Assembly (NCBI GenBank): GCA_007128755.1
Contig: SKWV01000330.1
Location: 1 to 8,681 of the forward strand
DNA: 8,681 nucleotides
Reading direction: 5' to 3'
Source: Trueperaceae bacterium
Lineage (GTDB): Bacteria > Deinococcota > Deinococci > Deinococcales > Trueperaceae
The notes beneath the pieces were generated by a model. It was given only the letters and a program-made list of their open reading frames with translations. It was not told where the DNA came from and searched no databases. Each line of letters opens with the position of its first letter. The first letter of the stretch is position 1. This document shows, piece by piece, positions 5,821-8,681 of the stretch. The position numbers were made by a program, and so were the translations under genes.

Positions 5821-6728
5821 TTGAGGCCGGACGAGATGAAGCCCCGGATGATGTACTTCTGGGCGGCGAGGTAGACGAGGATCATGGGCAGGATCGAGAT
5901 GATGGAGCCCGCCATGAGCAGCGTCCAACTCGACTCGTACTGACCCTGGAGCGCCGTCAGGCCCAGCGGCAGCGTGCGCAGGTTGCGGTCCGAGATGTAG
6001 AGCACCGGACGCAGCAGTTCGTTCCAATTCGTGATGAACGCGATCACGAACAGGCTGGCGAGGGCGGGCGTGGCGAGCGGCAGGAAGATGTGGCGGTAGA
6101 TCTGGAACGGCGTCGCGCCGTCGATGGTCGCCGCCTCCTCGAGCGAGGCCGGCACCGTCTTGAAGTACTCCGTCAGCAAGAACGTGCCGAACGCACCGAC
6201 CATGAGCGACGGCACGATGAGCGGCAGGTAGGTGTCGAGCCAGCCCAGGCGCACCATCAGCAAGAACTCCGGGATGATCGTGATCTCGATCGGGATCAGC
6301 AGCGTGAAGATGAGCAGCGCGAACAGGACGTTCTTGAGGAAGAAGTGCATGCGCGCGAAGGCGAAGCCGGCCAACGAGCACGTGACGAGCTGCCCCGTGG
6401 CGGCGATCGTCGCGACGAACAGCGAGTTGCCGGCGTAGCGCAGGAAGTCGAAGCGGAACAGGACCTCGGTGTAGTTCCCGAACGGCGTGTCGGTCCAGAG
6501 CATCGACGGCCTGAAGCTTGGTGGGATCCGGAACACGTCACCGGGGAGCTTGAACGACGTGATGAGCATCCACATGAACGGGAAGAGCGTGATGAACGCG
6601 AATACGAGCAGGAAGCCGTAGATCAGGGTGTCGACGCCCATCCTGCGCAGTCGCGTGCGCCGGCGCACGGCCGCCGCCGACTCGCGCGGCACGTCGGGAC
6701 CGGCGCCGCCGTGCCCGAGGTCAGCCAT
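5817..6728 (-). CDS. Carbohydrate ABC transporter permease, MalG type
   Basis: A 303-residue inner-membrane permease of the CUT1 sugar ABC family. After a polar N-terminus (about 30 residues, with RRRTRLRR as a positive-inside anchor) come six predicted membrane helices, the first around LIYGFLLVFAFITLFPFMWML. The periplasmic loop after it carries SFKLPGDVF. The cytoplasmic EAA loop that docks the ATPase reads EEAATIDGATPFQ (197-209), followed by IYRHIFLPLATPAL. The C-terminus, QKYIIRGFISSGLK, is typical of MalG/UgpE/AraQ-type subunits. The ATG at 6728 overlaps the end of the MalF-type gene by 8 bases (ATGGCTGA), so the two are translationally coupled and form the usual heterodimer. Its own stop overlaps the glycosidase start. 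The substrate cannot be read from the permease. No ATPase gene is present in the window. Confidence 0.97.
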   Translation of the reverse strand: MADLGHGGAGPDVPRESAAAVRRRTRLRRMGVDTLIYGFLLVFAFITLFPFMWMLITSFKLPGDVFRIPPSFRPSMLWTDTPFGNYTEVLFRFDFLRYAGNSLFVATIAATGQLVTCSLAGFAFARMHFFLKNVLFALLIFTLLIPIEITIIPEFLLMVRLGWLDTYLPLIVPSLMVGAFGTFLLTEYFKTVPASLEEAATIDGATPFQIYRHIFLPLATPALASLFVIAFITNWNELLRPVLYISDRNLRTLPLGLTALQGQYESSWTLLMAGSIISILPMILVYLAAQKYIIRGFISSGLK

Positions 6729-7593
6729 AGTGGACCCAGCGGCGCCGCAGCACGAAGTTCAGCAGCGTGAGCCCGCCCACGAACAGCAGCAGCGCGTACG
6801 CGAGCGCCGAGGCGAAGCCCATCTGGAAGTGCACGAAGGCGTTCTGGTAGATGTAGAACGCCAGCGTGGTGGACGCGCGCTGTGGCCCGCCACCCGTGAG
6901 GGCGTACGTCACCTCGAAGGTCTGCGACGACGCGATGAGCGAGATGATCAGCACGAAGAAGGTGATCGGCGACAGCAGCGGCAGGGTGATGTGCCGGAAG
7001 ACCTGGCGCCGCGACGCCCCGTCGATCAGGGCGGCCTCCTTGATGCTCTCGTCGATGTTCTGTAGCCCGGCGAGGAAGAGGAGCATCTGGAAGCCGGCGC
7101 TCTGCCACGCCAGCACGAACGCCACCGCGAAGAGGGCGTAGCTCGGGTCGCCGAGCCACGAGGGCGGGCTCTGCACGCCGAACCAGTCGATCAGGGCGTT
7201 GTTCAGGAGGCCGAACCGCGTCGCCAGGATCCACTTCCACGCGAGCGCCACGGCGACGATCGACGTGATGTAGGGCATGAAGAACACGCCCCTGAAGAAG
7301 GTGGATCCCCGCAGCTTCTGGTTCACCAGCAGCGCCAGGCTGAGCCCGAGTCCCATCACCAACGGCACGAACACGAGCGCGAACACGACGGTGTTGCGCG
7401 CCACCTCCCAGAACGCCGCGGACTGCACCATCGTCCGGTAGTTGTCGAGACCGATCCATTGCGGCGGCGAGAAGATGTTCCAGCTGGTGAAGCTGATGCC
7501 GAACGACACCCCGATCGGCAGGAGCCGGAACACCAGCAGCCCGATGAGCATGGGGGCGATGAAGAGGAATGGCGTGATCTTGGCGTGTCGCAA
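6721..7593 (-). CDS. Carbohydrate ABC transporter permease, MalF type
   Basis: A 290-residue inner-membrane permease of the CUT1 sugar ABC family, partner of the MalG-type subunit. It has six predicted helices, beginning with ITPFLFIAPMLIGLLVFRLL, then the family-typical NIFSPPQWIGLDNY periplasmic segment. The EAA loop is EAALIDGASRRQVFRHITLP (from residue 186), with the conserved glycine and LP. TGGGPQRASTTLAFYIYQNAF is also a standard MalF/UgpA-type stretch. The start is a TTG at 7591-7593. A stop lies in frame just upstream, and the next in-frame ATG (residue 15) would cut into the first helix, so TTG is the best choice. GGGGGA, about 11 bases before it, is a distant Shine-Dalgarno. The start region can fold into a hairpin (see 7591-7620). 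The binding-protein gene is 86 bases upstream in the same operon. Confidence 0.96.
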   Translation of the reverse strand: MRHAKITPFLFIAPMLIGLLVFRLLPIGVSFGISFTSWNIFSPPQWIGLDNYRTMVQSAAFWEVARNTVVFALVFVPLVMGLGLSLALLVNQKLRGSTFFRGVFFMPYITSIVAVALAWKWILATRFGLLNNALIDWFGVQSPPSWLGDPSYALFAVAFVLAWQSAGFQMLLFLAGLQNIDESIKEAALIDGASRRQVFRHITLPLLSPITFFVLIISLIASSQTFEVTYALTGGGPQRASTTLAFYIYQNAFVHFQMGFASALAYALLLFVGGLTLLNFVLRRRWVHYG

Positions 7594-7620
7594 CGTTCGT
7601 CACGTCCCCCGTTGGAACGT
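7591..7620 (-). promoter_or_regulatory. Possible hairpin over the permease start region
   Basis: On the minus-strand mRNA, ACGTTC (complement of 7615-7620) can pair with GAACGT (complement of 7593-7598). This encloses the GGGGGA ribosome-binding stretch and touches the TTG start. Alternatively CAACG (complement of 7610-7614) can pair with CGTTG (complement of 7591-7595). The first option uses bases that also belong to the larger intercistronic hairpin, so the two folds exclude each other in part. This is seen only as complementarity; function is inferred. Confidence 0.35.
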
Positions 7621-7656
7621 GCGAGGCCGATGGCGCCCGGCCACGACCTCGCACGT
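7617..7656 (-). promoter_or_regulatory. Intercistronic hairpin between binding-protein and permease genes
   Basis: A perfect 10-bp inverted repeat, ACGTGCGAGG (7617-7626) and CCTCGCACGT (7647-7656), with a 20-base loop that can itself pair TGGC (7631-7634) with GCCA (7640-7643). It starts 24 bases past the binding-protein stop. No T-run follows on the minus strand. In sugar importer operons a structure here commonly stabilises the binding-protein mRNA or ends part of the transcripts, so that the binding protein is made in excess of the permeases. An operator is the alternative. Confidence 0.62.
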
Positions 7657-7679
7657 CGGATACGTCGCTCTCGCGGACC

Positions 7680-8681
7680 TTAGGGCTGTGGGTAGGTGCG
7701 GCTCAGCACCTGGTTGCCGTACGTCACGAAGTCGTCGATGGCCTGATCGAGCGCCTTGCGGCCGTTGAAGACCTGGTCGAGCTCGCCGTTCATGCCGCCG
7801 CCTTCGGCCGCTGCGTAGCCGCGCCACTCGCTCCAGTTGGGCGTGAAGCTGGTGCGGCTGGGCAGGCGACCGAGCTCGAGGATGACGCTCTTGTCGGCGG
7901 GCTGCTGATCACGCTCGAGCCAGGCGTCGGACTCGGCGGTCGCACGGTAGAACGGCACCGTGCCGCCCAAGAAGGTGCTCGCGTCGCGGCTCGGGCCGGT
8001 CATGAACTCCACGAACGCGTAGGCGAGCTCCTCGTGCTCCGAGCGCGCCGACACCGCGAGCATGTCGGGCCAGGTGTAGGCGATCTTCTCCTCGGCCCGG
8101 GGGCCATTGGGCACCATGGCGATGTTCCAGCGGAAGTCGTCACCGATGATCGAGCGGTTGTTGCCGATGTTCCAGGAGCCGTCGACCCACATGGCGGCGA
8201 GGCCGAGCGGGAAGACGTCCTGCTGGCGGATGCCCTCCATGTCCTGCGGCCGCGGGGCGACCTCGTGCACGTTGACGAGGTCCGTCAGGAACTGCAGCGT
8301 CTCGCGCGCCGCTTCGTCGACGTCGATGCGCGTGCGGGCCTCGTTCAGGAGGCGCCCACCGTTCTGGTAGATCCACGGCTCGATCTGGGCGTAACGACCG
8401 TACAGCCAGAAGCCGTGCTGGTCGATGCGGCCGTTGCCGTTCAGGTCGACCGTCAGCGCGGTCGCGGCCTCCAAGAACTCGTCCCAGGTCCAGTCTTCGC
8501 CCGGGTACGCGACCCCGGCCGCGTCGAAGGCGTCTTGGTTGTAGAACAGCACCGGACCGACCCAGTTGATCGGCACGGCGTGCAGGTCGCCCGTCTCGGG
8601 GCTCGGGAAGCGAGCCGTCGCGAGGACGCCCGTGAAGTAGCTCTCGGCGTCGATGTCGCCGGCGTACGGCTCGAGGTTCGC
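7680..8681 (-). CDS. Extracellular sugar-binding protein of the ABC importer, N-terminus missing
   Basis: The C-terminal 333 residues of a family 1 solute-binding protein. The frame is open to the right edge, so the signal peptide, lipobox and the first roughly 80-120 residues lie outside. Recognisable features, from the edge inwards, are HAVPINWVGPVLFYNQDAF; then AGVAYPGEDWTWDEFLEAA, a hallmark of the family; a DLNGNGRID loop that resembles the calcium-binding-like loops common in these proteins; WIYQNGG; AAMWVDGSWNIG; and IAYTWPDMLAVSARSEHEELAYAFVEFMTGP. The C-terminal helix ends QVLSRTYPQP. It should be a lipid-anchored or periplasmic receptor that delivers sugar to the permeases encoded downstream. 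Several aromatic residues (for example in NWSEW and WVDGSW) could stack on sugar rings. The exact ligand is unknown. The coupled glycosidase suggests a phosphodiester-linked sugar such as a glycerophospho- or nucleotide-type conjugate, but this is inference. Confidence 0.95.
   Translation of the reverse strand, partial: ANLEPYAGDIDAESYFTGVLATARFPSPETGDLHAVPINWVGPVLFYNQDAFDAAGVAYPGEDWTWDEFLEAATALTVDLNGNGRIDQHGFWLYGRYAQIEPWIYQNGGRLLNEARTRIDVDEAARETLQFLTDLVNVHEVAPRPQDMEGIRQQDVFPLGLAAMWVDGSWNIGNNRSIIGDDFRWNIAMVPNGPRAEEKIAYTWPDMLAVSARSEHEELAYAFVEFMTGPSRDASTFLGGTVPFYRATAESDAWLERDQQPADKSVILELGRLPSRTSFTPNWSEWRGYAAAEGGGMNGELDQVFNGRKALDQAIDDFVTYGNQVLSRTYPQP

Noticed and set aside
5821..6381. Extension of the glycosidase frame upstream into the MalG-type permease.
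   Set aside because: The extra residues are His/Arg/Pro-rich antisense-type sequence overlapping a real permease. The GTG at 5820 in the GTGA overlap explains the start.
8440..8470. DLNGNGRID in the binding protein as a dockerin or EF-hand domain.
   Set aside because: A single such loop is common within family 1 sugar-binding proteins, and no second repeat is present.

Overview
The window is GC-rich and densely packed, with GTG and TTG starts and several 4-8 base gene overlaps. It looks like chromosomal DNA of a free-living high-GC heterotrophic bacterium. Actinomycetota, Chloroflexota and Deinococcota (Trueperaceae-like) are all plausible, and the sequence alone does not decide between them. 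I see no rRNA, tRNA, CRISPR array, transposase, integrase or phage gene.

Left half, plus strand. The window opens inside an acyl-CoA dehydrogenase-fold flavoenzyme that lacks the usual catalytic glutamate. It overlaps by 4 bases (GTGA) with a sensor-type diguanylate cyclase: degenerate receiver-like region, PAS, coiled coil, GGDEF with an RxxD inhibitory site. A 137-base spacer with a 10-bp perfect hairpin leads to a SagB-type nitroreductase-family flavoenzyme. A 123-base regulatory-looking spacer follows. Then come a 98-residue protein, probably of the dimeric alpha/beta-barrel type, and a 257-residue SAM methyltransferase of the arsenite-methyltransferase superfamily. The last two share an almost identical ribosome-binding block. 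The methyltransferase lacks two of the three cysteines that bind arsenite in true ArsM/AS3MT enzymes.

Right half, minus strand. A carbohydrate ABC importer operon runs leftwards in the order solute-binding protein (cut by the window edge), MalF-type permease, MalG-type permease, phosphodiester glycosidase. The two permeases overlap by 8 bases. The glycosidase GTG overlaps the permease TGA by 4 bases. No ATPase is encoded here, so a shared UgpC/MsmX-type ATPase elsewhere is likely. The glycosidase has no visible signal peptide, which suggests that a phosphodiester-linked sugar is imported intact and cleaved inside the cell. The binding-protein/permease gap holds a 10-bp perfect inverted repeat, and a competing hairpin there covers the permease start.

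The two halves converge with no spacer: the methyltransferase and the glycosidase end on the same CTAG tetranucleotide, each using TAG.

No wholly new system is proven. The best leads are the coupled transporter/phosphodiester-glycosidase operon, the cysteine-poor ArsM-like methyltransferase with its small partner, and the ACAD-fold protein without its catalytic base.
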